Shown: positions 1-8,269 of the stretch, in pieces
Numbering within the stretch: the first letter of the stretch is position 1
Layout of the letters: every line of letters starts with the position of its first letter
DNA from: Brevundimonas subvibrioides
Lineage (GTDB): Bacteria; Pseudomonadota; Alphaproteobacteria; Caulobacterales; Caulobacteraceae
NCBI RefSeq assembly: GCF_002280785.1
Contig: NZ_NCEQ01000007.1
Coordinates: 62,001-126,000, forward strand
Direction of reading: 5' to 3'
Length of the DNA: 64,000 nt
Notes under the pieces: generated by a model
What the model was told of the DNA's origin: nothing
What the model saw: the letters and a program-made list of their open reading frames with translations, nothing else
Database searches by the model: none
Position numbers and translations under genes: made by a program

Positions 1-1654
1 CCCCGAGGGGAATTCCACCGGGTGAGAGCGTGACCGAGACGTCGACGACCCGGTCGCACAGGGCTGTGGGCGCCGATCGGTGGCTGACCAGGATCAGGCC
101 CTGCCGGCGCGTCGAAAGGTGGTGCGTGAGACCGTCCAGCACCCGGGTTTCGGTCGCGGCGTCGAGGCCTTCGGTCGGTTCGTCCAGCACCAGCCAGGGC
201 GCGTCGCGCAGATAGGCGCGCGCCAGTCCCAGGCGCCGGCGCTCGCCGCCGGACAACCGGTCGCCGTTCTCGCTCAGAACCGTGTCGAGACCGGCCGGAA
301 GCGCCGCGACCCGGTCGGCCAGGCAGGCGTCGCTCAGGGCGGCCCAGAGGTCGTCGTTCGAAGCGCCCGGATCGGCGAGACGAAGATTGTCCGCGATCGA
401 CCCTGCCAGCAGCCGGACGTCCTGCGACGCATAGGCGAAACGCGCGCGAACGTCGTCCAGAGCGGCGTCCTCCAGAGGCAGGCCGCCCAGTCGCAACTGG
501 TCGGCGACAGAGGGGCGTAGCCCCATCAAGGTCTCGATCAACCGCGTCTTGCCGGAGCCGGAGGGACCGATCACGCCCAGACGGAAGGGCGGCGCGATCT
601 CCAACGCCGCAGAGCGGATGACGATGGCGTCGCCGGCCATCGCCGGTGCGAGTTGCCGGATGACGGGCCTGGCCGGGTCATCCAGAACCTCAGCCAGCCG
701 CGCCAGCGCCTCCTGGGCCGCGCCATTCTGGCGCAGACCTCCGGTGAGGGCGGCGGCGGCCTCAAGGCCCGTCACGGACGCCAGCGCCGCGAGGGCGACG
801 AGCGGCAGGGACGCCGGGGCGGATGTCGCAATGACCCCGATTACGGTCACGGCCAGGACCGCGGCCTGGAACACCGGGATCCATCCGCCGGCGACGGCGT
901 CCGCGACCCGGCGACGATCCAGGGTCCGCGCCGCCTGACCCACCTGGTCGGCGGCCCAACTCTCCAGCCCATAGGCCCGCAGCTCGGGGGCCGCTGCCTG
1001 CAAGGCCGAAAGCCGGTCCTTGAACAGGCCCATGGCGACCTGCACCCGCCGACCCGCCGGGTCCGCGACGCGCCGGCCGATCAGAAGTCCTCCGAAGATG
1101 GCGATGGCGATGCCGCCGGCGAGGACGAGAGCGGGCAGGGCGCCGGCCAACAGCGCCAGACCGATCGCAGCCAGAGCGCCGGCGCCGGCGCCCCAGGGGC
1201 CGCTCAGGCGCACGAACACGGTCTGGATCGCATCGACGTCCTGGATCATCCGCGCTGACGCTTCGCCGCTGGAGAGGCTGAACGCCCGACGGGGCGGAGC
1301 CGCCGCCAGTCTTGCGAACAACAGCGGCCGCAGACGGGCCAGGGCCTTGAGAGCCGCGGCGTGGCCGCTGACCCGTTCGACGTAACGCGATCCCGTCCGC
1401 ACGATGGCCAGCATCCGGATCACGGCGGCCGGGAGCAGATAGTTGAACGCCTGGACGACCGCAAAGCCGCCGGCTCCGGCGATCGCCGCCCCTGTGATGA
1501 ACCAGCCGGACAGACCCAGCAGCGCCACCGAGGCGCCGGAGACGAGGGCGGCGGACAGGGCGGCAAGCCGCAACCGTCCGCCCTGGGCGCGGCGCTGCTC
1601 GGCCAGCAGGGCCTCCAGGGTCGGGTCTCCCGTGTGCGCGGTCGTTGGTTTCAC
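1..1654 (-). CDS. cydC: Cytochrome bd biogenesis ABC transporter CydC (partial, C-terminus off window)
   Basis: Half of the heterodimeric CydDC ABC exporter, which is needed to assemble cytochrome bd oxidase and controls periplasmic thiol redox state. The minus-strand frame is open from a GTG at 1654 to the window edge (551 codons). An N-terminal six-helix membrane domain begins with LSGWFITGAA. The ATPase follows: Walker A GPSGSGKT at about residues 363-370, signature LSGGERRRLGLARA, Walker B LVLDEPTEGLD and H-loop LVSHR. Only a few C-terminal residues should be missing. The GTG start overlaps the cydD stop as GTGA, so the two are translationally coupled. Confidence 0.93.
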   Translation of the reverse strand, partial: MKPTTAHTGDPTLEALLAEQRRAQGGRLRLAALSAALVSGASVALLGLSGWFITGAAIAGAGGFAVVQAFNYLLPAAVIRMLAIVRTGSRYVERVSGHAAALKALARLRPLLFARLAAAPPRRAFSLSSGEASARMIQDVDAIQTVFVRLSGPWGAGAGALAAIGLALLAGALPALVLAGGIAIAIFGGLLIGRRVADPAGRRVQVAMGLFKDRLSALQAAAPELRAYGLESWAADQVGQAARTLDRRRVADAVAGGWIPVFQAAVLAVTVIGVIATSAPASLPLVALAALASVTGLEAAAALTGGLRQNGAAQEALARLAEVLDDPARPVIRQLAPAMAGDAIVIRSAALEIAPPFRLGVIGPSGSGKTRLIETLMGLRPSVADQLRLGGLPLEDAALDDVRARFAYASQDVRLLAGSIADNLRLADPGASNDDLWAALSDACLADRVAALPAGLDTVLSENGDRLSGGERRRLGLARAYLRDAPWLVLDEPTEGLDAATETRVLDGLTHHLSTRRQGLILVSHRSAPTALCDRVVDVSVTLSPGGIPLG

Positions 1655-3264
1655 AGCCGCACCACCCGGTCGGCCAGGGCCATGACGGCCTGTGAATGGG
1701 TCGCGATCAGGGTGGTGCGGCCTTCCGCCGCCGCGCGGATCACCTCCACCACGGCCGCCTCGGACTCCGGGTCGAGATTGGCGGTCGGTTCGTCCAGCAA
1801 CAGCAGGCAGGACGGCGACAGCAGGGCCCTGGCAAGGCCCAGACGGCGGCGCTCGCCGCCCGAGAGCCCGCCGCCGCGTTCGTCGAGGATGCGGCCCAGA
1901 TCATCCTGGAGACCCGCGCGGGCGGCGGCGTCGCGGATCTCCTCGGCGCTCGCACCCGGCCTTGCCAGAGCGATGTTGCCGAAGAGGTCGCCGGGGGCCA
2001 CGACCGGGTTCTGGCTGGCCCAGCCGACGGCTCCGGCGAACGCGCCCGCGTGCGACAGGCCGTGACCGCCGACCCGGACTTCGCCCGATGACAGCGGCGC
2101 CAGGCCCAGCAGCAGATGCAGCAGGCTGGTCTTGCCTGAGCCGCTGGGTCCGACCAGGGCGACGATCGCTCCGGCCGGGACATGGAGGTCGAAATCGGTG
2201 ATCGCCGGCGCGCCGTCGCCATAGCGGATCGTGACCGATCGGAAGTCGAGTTCCGGGGCGCTCGACCAGCGGCGGGACGGCGGGGCAATGACCGGTCGAC
2301 CCGGCTCCGGCCCGGCCATCGACGGCGCCGCGGCTTCGGCGGCCTGTTTCTCATGATAGGCTGCGGCCAGCCGGCGCATGGGCGCATAGACCTCGGGCGC
2401 CAGGGCCAGCACGAAGAAGGCGCGGCCCAGGTCCAGAGTCTCGGGCACGGGAAACGGCAGGATGCGCAGCAGGTTGAAGCCGCAATAGACCGCGACCAGC
2501 GCGACCGACAGGGCCGAGAAAAACTCCAGCACGGCCGACGAGACGAACGCCACCTTGAGCACGCGACCCGTGCGGCGCTCCAGTTCGTCGGCCGCGCCAG
2601 CGATCTCGCGCGTGGTGCGCGTCTCGGCCTGGAAGGAGAGAAGGGTGGGAAGGGCGCGGACGCGGTCCAGAAACGTCCCGGACAGCCGTTCAAGGGCCTG
2701 GAACTGCCGCCGGCTCTCGGCCGCCGCCGCGCCACCGGCCAGGGCCATGCCGACCACGAAGGGGATCAGGGTCAGCAGCAGGATGCCGGCGACGACCGGG
2801 CTGGCCAGGGCGCACACCGCGATCACGATCAGGGGCGAGACGGTCGCGGCCAGGCGAACGGGGGCGAAGCGGGCGACATGTCCGTCCAGGGTTTCGACCG
2901 CCTCGACAACCGCAGTCAGGGCGGCGGCGGCAGGTCGCCGACCCGCGAACAGATCGGCGACGATCCCCTGCCGGACCTCGCCTTTGACTGCCGCCGCGGC
3001 CGTGGCGGAAACGAAGGTCGCAGCCTGACCCATCCAGCCTCGCAGCATCAGACTCGCGGCAGCCAGGACCAGCCAGGGGGCGGCCTCGGCGACCGAATGC
3101 TCAAGGGCGCCGATGGCCAGGCCGAGGCCGGCCGCGAAACCGATCGCCGGCGCGACGTCCCCGACGACCAGAGCCGCTGACAGACCCAGCAGCCGACGAT
3201 GGGGCCGGCCCGCGGCCTTGAGCCAGGAACCGGGAGCAAGTGTTGGAAGGGCGTCGGCCGTCAT
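1651..3264 (-). CDS. cydD: Cytochrome bd biogenesis ABC transporter CydD
   Basis: Partner of CydC in the inner-membrane exporter of glutathione/cysteine needed for cytochrome bd maturation. The 537-residue protein has an N-terminal transmembrane domain and a C-terminal ATPase with Walker A GPSGSGKTS (about 372-379), signature LSGGERRRLGLARALL and Walker B LLLDEPTANLD, followed by an H-loop ATHS. The length is usual for half-transporters of this family. Start ATG at 3264 has AGGG about 7 bases upstream. It is divergent from cydA, and the shared 118-bp gap holds an FNR-type box. Confidence 0.93.
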   Translation of the reverse strand: MTADALPTLAPGSWLKAAGRPHRRLLGLSAALVVGDVAPAIGFAAGLGLAIGALEHSVAEAAPWLVLAAASLMLRGWMGQAATFVSATAAAAVKGEVRQGIVADLFAGRRPAAAALTAVVEAVETLDGHVARFAPVRLAATVSPLIVIAVCALASPVVAGILLLTLIPFVVGMALAGGAAAAESRRQFQALERLSGTFLDRVRALPTLLSFQAETRTTREIAGAADELERRTGRVLKVAFVSSAVLEFFSALSVALVAVYCGFNLLRILPFPVPETLDLGRAFFVLALAPEVYAPMRRLAAAYHEKQAAEAAAPSMAGPEPGRPVIAPPSRRWSSAPELDFRSVTIRYGDGAPAITDFDLHVPAGAIVALVGPSGSGKTSLLHLLLGLAPLSSGEVRVGGHGLSHAGAFAGAVGWASQNPVVAPGDLFGNIALARPGASAEEIRDAAARAGLQDDLGRILDERGGGLSGGERRRLGLARALLSPSCLLLLDEPTANLDPESEAAVVEVIRAAAEGRTTLIATHSQAVMALADRVVRL

Positions 3265-3298
3265 GGGTCCGCCCTAGACGCCGGCGCCGGACCGGGCC

Positions 3299-3312
3299 TT
3301 GATCGAAATCAA
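3299..3312. promoter_or_regulatory. FNR/FixK-type binding site between cydDC and cydAB
   Basis: TTGATCGAAATCAA matches the FNR/FixK/Anr consensus TTGAT-N4-ATCAA without a mismatch. Its centre is about 77 bases upstream of cydA and 41 upstream of the cydD start. Oxygen-responsive Crp-family regulators commonly control cytochrome bd genes, so induction under low oxygen is the expected behaviour. Which of the two divergent operons it drives is not shown by sequence. Confidence 0.75.
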
Positions 3313-3382
3313 GGCGGAGCATCGCATACGGTCGTAGGCGAAGGTTTGTCGGTCATCGGGCCGGCGCTGCGGAGCCTGCCCC

Positions 3383-4993
3383 ATGATTGACCTCGCGGTC
3401 GTTGACCTTTCCCGGCTGCAGTTCGCATTGACGGCTCTGTATCACTTCCTGTTCGTGCCCCTGACGATCGGCCTGTCGTTCATGCTGGTCATCATGGAGA
3501 GCATCTATGTGATGACCCGCCGCCCGATCTGGCGGAGCATCACCCGGTTCTGGGGTCTGTTGTTCGGGATCAATTTCGCGCTGGGCGTGGCGACGGGGAT
3601 CACCATGGAATTCCAGTTCGGGATGAACTGGTCCTACTTCTCCCACTACGTCGGCGACATCTTCGGCGCCCCCCTGGCCATCGAGGGCCTGATGGCCTTC
3701 TTCCTGGAAGCGACTTTCGTCGGGCTGATGTTCTTCGGCTGGGACAAGCTCAGCCGGGTCGGGCACCTGTTCGTCACCTTCATGGTGGCGCTGGGCACCA
3801 ATCTGTCGGCGCTGTGGATCCTGATCGCCAATGGCTGGATGCAGAATCCGGTCGGCGCGACCTTCAATCCCGACACGATGCGGATGGAGGTCTCGGACTT
3901 CATGGCCGTGCTGTTCAACCCGGTGGCCCAGGCCAAGTTCGTCCACACGGTCAGCGCCGGCTACGTCATCGCGGCGGTCTTCGTCCTGGGCATATCGGCT
4001 TTCTACCTGCTGAAGGGTCGCCACAGGGGATTCGCCAAACGCTCGATGACCGTCGCCGCGGCCTTTGGCCTGGCGGCCTCTCTCTCGGTCGTCGTTCTGG
4101 GAGATGAGAGCGGCTACGCCCTGACCGACAACCAGAAAATGAAGCTGGCGGCTCTGGAGGCCATGTGGCGCACCGAGCCGGCGCCCGCCGGCCTGACCGC
4201 GTTCGGCATTCCCAGCCTCGAAGACCGCGAGACCCACTATGAGGTCAAGATTCCCTATGTGCTCGGCCTCATCTCCACCCGCAGCATCGACACGCCGGTT
4301 GAAGGCATTCTCGAACTGGTCGCGATCGCCCAGACCCGGATCGAATCCGGTGTCCTGGCCTATGACGCCCTGGAGCGGATCAAGGCCGACCCGACCGACG
4401 TCGCCGCCCGTGGCGACTTCGAACTCAACCGCCGCGACCTCGGCTATTCCCTGCTGCTGAAACGCTATGTCGCCGACCCCCGTGACGCGACGCCCGATCA
4501 GGTGGTTCAGGCCGCCTGGAGCACCGTTCCGAATGTGCCGGTGATGTTCTGGTCGTTCCGGATCATGGCCGGGATCGGGTTCCTGATGATCGGTCTGTTC
4601 GCCACCGCCTTTGTGCTCTGCACCCTGCGCAAGCATGAGACGCGCTGGTTCCTGTGGCTGGCCGTACTGGCCATCCCGTTGCCGTGGATATCCACCGAAC
4701 TGGGCTGGATTCTTGCCGAGGTCGGACGACAGCCCTGGGCCGTCGAGGGGGTGCTGCCGACCTTCCTGGGAGCCTCCAGCCTCAGCGTGCCTCAACTGTG
4801 GGCCACCATCATCGGCTTCACCGTTCTCTACGGCGCGCTGGCGGTGGTCGAGGTCGGGTTGATCCTGAAGACGATCAAGAAGGGGCCGTTCGCAGAGATC
4901 GACCTGTTCGGTCTGGACCTCGCACCTGCGACGCCAGACCCGACCGACGGACCGGACCGTCCTGCTCCGACGCCTGCGCCCACCGTCGCCTGA
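3383..4993 (+). CDS. cydA: Cytochrome bd ubiquinol oxidase subunit I
   Basis: Catalytic subunit of the quinol oxidase that reduces O2 to water with high affinity. It binds haems b558, b595 and d and oxidises quinol at the Q-loop. At 536 residues it is near the usual 520. Visible are the haem-ligand His21 in ALTALYHFLFVPL, the Q-loop ETHYEVKIPYVLGL, a long Q-loop insert (YSLLLKRY onward) pointing to the CydA rather than the short-loop CIO type, and the signature GWILAEVGRQPW near residue 441. Start ATG has GGAG 8 bases upstream. It is followed by cydB after 25 bases. Confidence 0.96.
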   Translation: MIDLAVVDLSRLQFALTALYHFLFVPLTIGLSFMLVIMESIYVMTRRPIWRSITRFWGLLFGINFALGVATGITMEFQFGMNWSYFSHYVGDIFGAPLAIEGLMAFFLEATFVGLMFFGWDKLSRVGHLFVTFMVALGTNLSALWILIANGWMQNPVGATFNPDTMRMEVSDFMAVLFNPVAQAKFVHTVSAGYVIAAVFVLGISAFYLLKGRHRGFAKRSMTVAAAFGLAASLSVVVLGDESGYALTDNQKMKLAALEAMWRTEPAPAGLTAFGIPSLEDRETHYEVKIPYVLGLISTRSIDTPVEGILELVAIAQTRIESGVLAYDALERIKADPTDVAARGDFELNRRDLGYSLLLKRYVADPRDATPDQVVQAAWSTVPNVPVMFWSFRIMAGIGFLMIGLFATAFVLCTLRKHETRWFLWLAVLAIPLPWISTELGWILAEVGRQPWAVEGVLPTFLGASSLSVPQLWATIIGFTVLYGALAVVEVGLILKTIKKGPFAEIDLFGLDLAPATPDPTDGPDRPAPTPAPTVA

Positions 4994-5018
4994 CTATCGA
5001 ATCCCAAGGATATCCGAG

Positions 5019-6167
5019 ATGGAACTGCCCCTCGACTACGCCAGCCTCCGCCTGATCTGGTGGGGCCTCCTCGGCGTGCTGCTGATCGCCTTCGCCCTGA
5101 CCGACGGGTTCGACCTGGGCGTCGGCGCCCTGCTGCCGTTTGTGGCCAAGACGGACGAGGAGCGCCGCATGGTGATCAACACCGTCGGCGCGACCTGGGA
5201 AGGCAACCAGGTGTGGTTCATCCTGGGCGGCGGCGCGATCTTCGCCGCCTGGCCCTTCGTCTATGCCGTCAGTTTCTCGGGCTTCTATCTGGCCATGTTC
5301 CTGGTGCTGTCGGCGCTGATCCTGCGGCCGGTCGCGTTCAAATATCGCTCCAAGCGCCCCGACAGGCGCTGGCGCGCATTCTGGGACTGGGCGCTGTTCG
5401 TCGGCGGGTTCGTGCCGGCGCTGGTCTTCGGCGTCGCGGTCGGCAACGTCCTCCTGGGCGCGCCCTTCCGTCTGGATGGCGATCTGCGGTCCTTCTACGA
5501 GGGCAGTCTGCTGGGGCTGTTCACGCCGTTCAGCCTGCTGTGCGGCCTGCTCTCGGTCGCCATGCTGGTGCTTCACGGCGCGGCCTGGCTGGGCCTCAAG
5601 GCGGAACGGGGGCCCGTTCAGGCGCGGGCCCGGGTGTTCGGCACGATCGCCGGCGTGGCGAGCCTCGCGCTGTTCGTCGGCGGCGGACTGTTCGTCGCCT
5701 TCGGCGACCTGGGTTTCCGCATCGTCGGCCTGATCGATCCCTCGGGCATGTCCAATCCGCTGAGGACCGCCGTTGTGGCGGCGCCGGGCGCCTGGCTCGA
5801 CAACTACACGGCCGCGCCGTGGACGATCGTCGCGCCGGTGCTCGGTTTGCTGGGGACCGTCGTGGCGCTGGCGGGCCTCTGGCGGCGGTCCGAGCCGCTG
5901 GCCTTCGGCGGCTCGTCTCTGGGCACGGTCGGCATCATCTCGACCGTCGGCCTGTCGATGTTCCCCTTCATCCTGCCCAGTTCGATCGATCCCGGCTCAA
6001 GCCTGACCGTCTGGAACGCGTCCTCGACCCATCTGACGCTGTTCATCATGCTGGGCGTGACCATCGTCTTCCTGCCCCTGGTCCTGCTTTACACGGCCTG
6101 GGTCTACCGGGTGCTGTGGGGGCGGAGCAGCTCGACCGAATTCAAGACCAACCCCGACCTCTACTGA
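5019..6167 (+). CDS. cydB: Cytochrome bd ubiquinol oxidase subunit II
   Basis: Second membrane subunit of cytochrome bd oxidase, 382 residues, which stabilises the haems bound by CydA. The N-terminal region carries the typical LRLIWWGLLGVLLIAFALTD and DGFDLGVGALLPF segments, then GATWEGNQVWFILGGGAIFAAWP. About eight hydrophobic helices follow. The start is ATG with AAGGA about 9 bases upstream. It lies in one operon with cydA and cydX. Confidence 0.96.
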   Translation: MELPLDYASLRLIWWGLLGVLLIAFALTDGFDLGVGALLPFVAKTDEERRMVINTVGATWEGNQVWFILGGGAIFAAWPFVYAVSFSGFYLAMFLVLSALILRPVAFKYRSKRPDRRWRAFWDWALFVGGFVPALVFGVAVGNVLLGAPFRLDGDLRSFYEGSLLGLFTPFSLLCGLLSVAMLVLHGAAWLGLKAERGPVQARARVFGTIAGVASLALFVGGGLFVAFGDLGFRIVGLIDPSGMSNPLRTAVVAAPGAWLDNYTAAPWTIVAPVLGLLGTVVALAGLWRRSEPLAFGGSSLGTVGIISTVGLSMFPFILPSSIDPGSSLTVWNASSTHLTLFIMLGVTIVFLPLVLLYTAWVYRVLWGRSSSTEFKTNPDLY

Positions 6168-6186
6168 TCGCTGAAGGACAGACACC

Positions 6187-6324
6187 ATGTGGTATTTCGC
6201 CTGGATACTCGGCGTCGGACTGGCCGTCGCTTTCGGCGTTCTGAACGGCGTCTGGCACGAGTTCCACCTCTTCGACGAGGGTGATCTCGGCCTGTCGGAA
6301 CCGGATCTGGACAGGGACGACTGA
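6187..6324 (+). CDS. cydX: Cytochrome bd small subunit CydX/YbgT family
   Basis: A 45-residue single-helix protein beginning MWYFAWILGVGLAVAFGVLN, the hallmark of the CydX/YbgT family. CydX is a small accessory subunit that stabilises haems in cytochrome bd oxidase. The start ATG has GAAGGA 8 bases upstream and sits 19 bases after cydB, so it is the last gene of cydABX. The tail (EGDLGLSEPDLDRDD) is acidic and probably cytoplasmic. It is easily missed because of its size. Confidence 0.93.
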   Translation: MWYFAWILGVGLAVAFGVLNGVWHEFHLFDEGDLGLSEPDLDRDD

Positions 6325-6450
6325 TGAGTCGAGCGGGAGTGGGGGACGGCGTCTCGTGGATGTCCATGCCTGGCCGATGACAACCTGTTGAGGCGTCACA
6401 TGCAGACGTGACGGCTCGGGTCGCCGTCGATCCTGCGCCCCCGACGAGGC

Positions 6451-7227
6451 TCAGCGGCCGAGCAGAGGCCCCACCAGCTGGATGCCCGCGAGCACCAGGA
6501 TCAGCAGGCCGATCAACCAGGCGAAGGGCCGCACAGGCAGGACGCGGGAGATGAGGGCAGCCAGGGGCGCGGCGATGACGCCGCCGACGATCAGGCCGGC
6601 GACCGAGGTCGCGTACTGTCTCAGCCCGTCGATGTCCTCCCAATGCCCCGTGACCAGGGCGACGAGGAAGGTGGTCGAGACGGCTGCTGCGACCACGGCC
6701 TCGGCGGCGTTGCCTGTGCCGACGGCCTGACGCGGGGGTTCGCCGACGCTCACCAGGGTGGTCGTCACTGTCGGCCCCCAGCCTCCGCCGCCCAGGGCGT
6801 CGAGAAAGCCGCCCACCAGGCCGAGTGGAACGGCGCCCCTGATCGGCGCATGTCGAAGCCGGATCTCCCGGGTGGCGCGCACCAGGATGATCACCCCCAT
6901 CAGCGCGAGCCATCCCAGCACCCAGGGCTTGATCAGGGCGCTGTCGACCGACGTCAGGAAGACGCCGCCGACCACGCCGCCGATCACGCCTCCGACGGCG
7001 AGGGGCCAGAACAGCGACCAGCGGATATTCCCATGGGCGAGATGGGACAGGCCGGACGCGGTTCCGGTGAACACCTTGGCCGCGTGCACGCTGGCCGAGG
7101 CGACGGCCGGCGGCGTGCCCAGGCTGAGCAGCAGGGTCGAGGAAATGACGCCAAACGCCATGCCAAGCGCCCCGTCGACGATCTGGGCCGCGAAGCCGAC
7201 GGCTGCGAACAGCAGAAACTCTTCCAT
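6451..7227 (-). CDS. TauE/SafE family sulfite exporter-like permease
   Basis: Inner-membrane permease of the TSUP (TauE/SafE) family, 258 residues from ATG 7227, with about eight hydrophobic helices and two similar halves. The N-terminus MEEFLLFAAVGFAAQIVDGALGM and the GGVIGGVVGGVFLTS segment are typical. It is the last gene of the minus-strand cys operon, and its ATG overlaps the cysK stop (ATGA). The context suggests export of sulfite, or transport of sulfate or another sulfur anion; substrate and direction are inferred. A longer in-frame reading to 7323 would overlap cysK by about 100 bases and is less likely. Confidence 0.85.
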   Translation of the reverse strand: MEEFLLFAAVGFAAQIVDGALGMAFGVISSTLLLSLGTPPAVASASVHAAKVFTGTASGLSHLAHGNIRWSLFWPLAVGGVIGGVVGGVFLTSVDSALIKPWVLGWLALMGVIILVRATREIRLRHAPIRGAVPLGLVGGFLDALGGGGWGPTVTTTLVSVGEPPRQAVGTGNAAEAVVAAAVSTTFLVALVTGHWEDIDGLRQYATSVAGLIVGGVIAAPLAALISRVLPVRPFAWLIGLLILVLAGIQLVGPLLGR

Positions 7228-8234
7228 CAGGCCGGCGTCAGCCAGTCCGGGACGGGCAGACCGCGCGCCGACAGATACTCGACATTGAACAGCCGCGAGG
7301 CGTATCGCGTGCCGGGGTCGCACAGCACGGTGACGATGGTCTTGCCGGGGCCGAGTTCCCGGGCCAGCCGCACCGCGCCGACAAGGTTGACGCCGCTCGA
7401 TCCCCCCAGCGAGAGGCCTTCCTCCCGAACCAGATCGAATAGGACCGGCAGGAACTCTGCGTCCTCGATCCGGAACGCGTGGTCCGGCGTGAAGCCTTCG
7501 AGGTTGCCGGTGATCCGGCCCAACCCGATACCCTCGGTGATCGAGGACCCTTCGGACTTCATCTCGCCGCGGGTGAACCAGCTGTAGAGTGAGGCGCCGG
7601 CCGGGTCGGCGAGGGCGGTCTGGACGCCCGGATTGCGTTCCTTCAGGAAGCCGCCCACCCCCGCCAGGGTGCCGCCGGACCCGACGACGCTGACGAAGCC
7701 GTCGATGCGGCCCTGGGTCTGCTCCCAGATCTCTGGCCCGGTTCCTTCGTAGTGAGAGAGGCGGTTGGAGAGGTTGTCGAACTGGTTGGCCCAGAAGGCG
7801 CCGTTGGGCCGTTCGGCGTCGAGTTCACGCGCCAGGCGCGCCGAGTGATGGACGAAATGGCCGGGGCTCGAGAAGGGCGCCGCATCCACCTCGACCAGCC
7901 GGGCCCCGAGCGCCCGTAGCGCGAGCTTTTTTTCTTCCGACTGGGTGCGGGGCATGACGACCACGACCGGGTGACCGAGGGCGGCGCCGACGAGGCTCAG
8001 ACCGATCCCGGTGTTGCCGGCGGTGCCCTCGACAATGGTCCCGCCCGGACGCAGTTCGCCGGACGCCCGGGCGCGCTGGATGATGGACAGGGCGGCGCGG
8101 TCCTTGATCGACTGGCCGGGATTCAGGAACTCCGCCTTGCCAAGGATTTCGCACCCCGTCGCATCCGAGAGGCGGTTCAGGCGCAGAAGCGGAGTCTGGC
8201 CGATCAGGTCGATTACGGAACGTCGAAGCGTCAA
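7227..8234 (-). CDS. cysK: Cysteine synthase A (O-acetylserine sulfhydrylase)
   Basis: PLP enzyme that joins sulfide to O-acetylserine to make cysteine, the last step of the pathway encoded here. The protein of 335 residues starts LTLRRSVIDLIGQTPLLRL. The PLP lysine lies in NPGQSIKDRAAL, followed by VEGTAGNTGIGL and the glycine loop VVGSGGTLAG. The SLGGSSGVN segment near the C-terminus binds cofactor. I chose TTG 8234, which has AGAGAG just upstream and follows the cysH stop by 35 bases; upstream in-frame starts would overlap cysH. It is 1 base-overlapped with the permease downstream. Confidence 0.9.
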   Translation of the reverse strand: MTLRRSVIDLIGQTPLLRLNRLSDATGCEILGKAEFLNPGQSIKDRAALSIIQRARASGELRPGGTIVEGTAGNTGIGLSLVGAALGHPVVVVMPRTQSEEKKLALRALGARLVEVDAAPFSSPGHFVHHSARLARELDAERPNGAFWANQFDNLSNRLSHYEGTGPEIWEQTQGRIDGFVSVVGSGGTLAGVGGFLKERNPGVQTALADPAGASLYSWFTRGEMKSEGSSITEGIGLGRITGNLEGFTPDHAFRIEDAEFLPVLFDLVREEGLSLGGSSGVNLVGAVRLARELGPGKTIVTVLCDPGTRYASRLFNVEYLSARGLPVPDWLTPA

Positions 8235-8269
8235 GCGGGTCTCTCTGGAAACGGGGGAGGCGGGAAGGA

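Noticed and set aside
3353..4795. 480-codon open frame antisense to cydA
   Set aside because: It lies wholly over a clear cydA gene; its translation is Arg/Gln/His/Gly-rich with no family motif, the usual artefact of high-GC coding DNA.
6387..6412. Hairpin CGTCAC/GTGACG between cydX and the TauE-like gene as a terminator
   Set aside because: Six-base arms with no U-run on either strand; too weak to call although it sits in a convergent gap.
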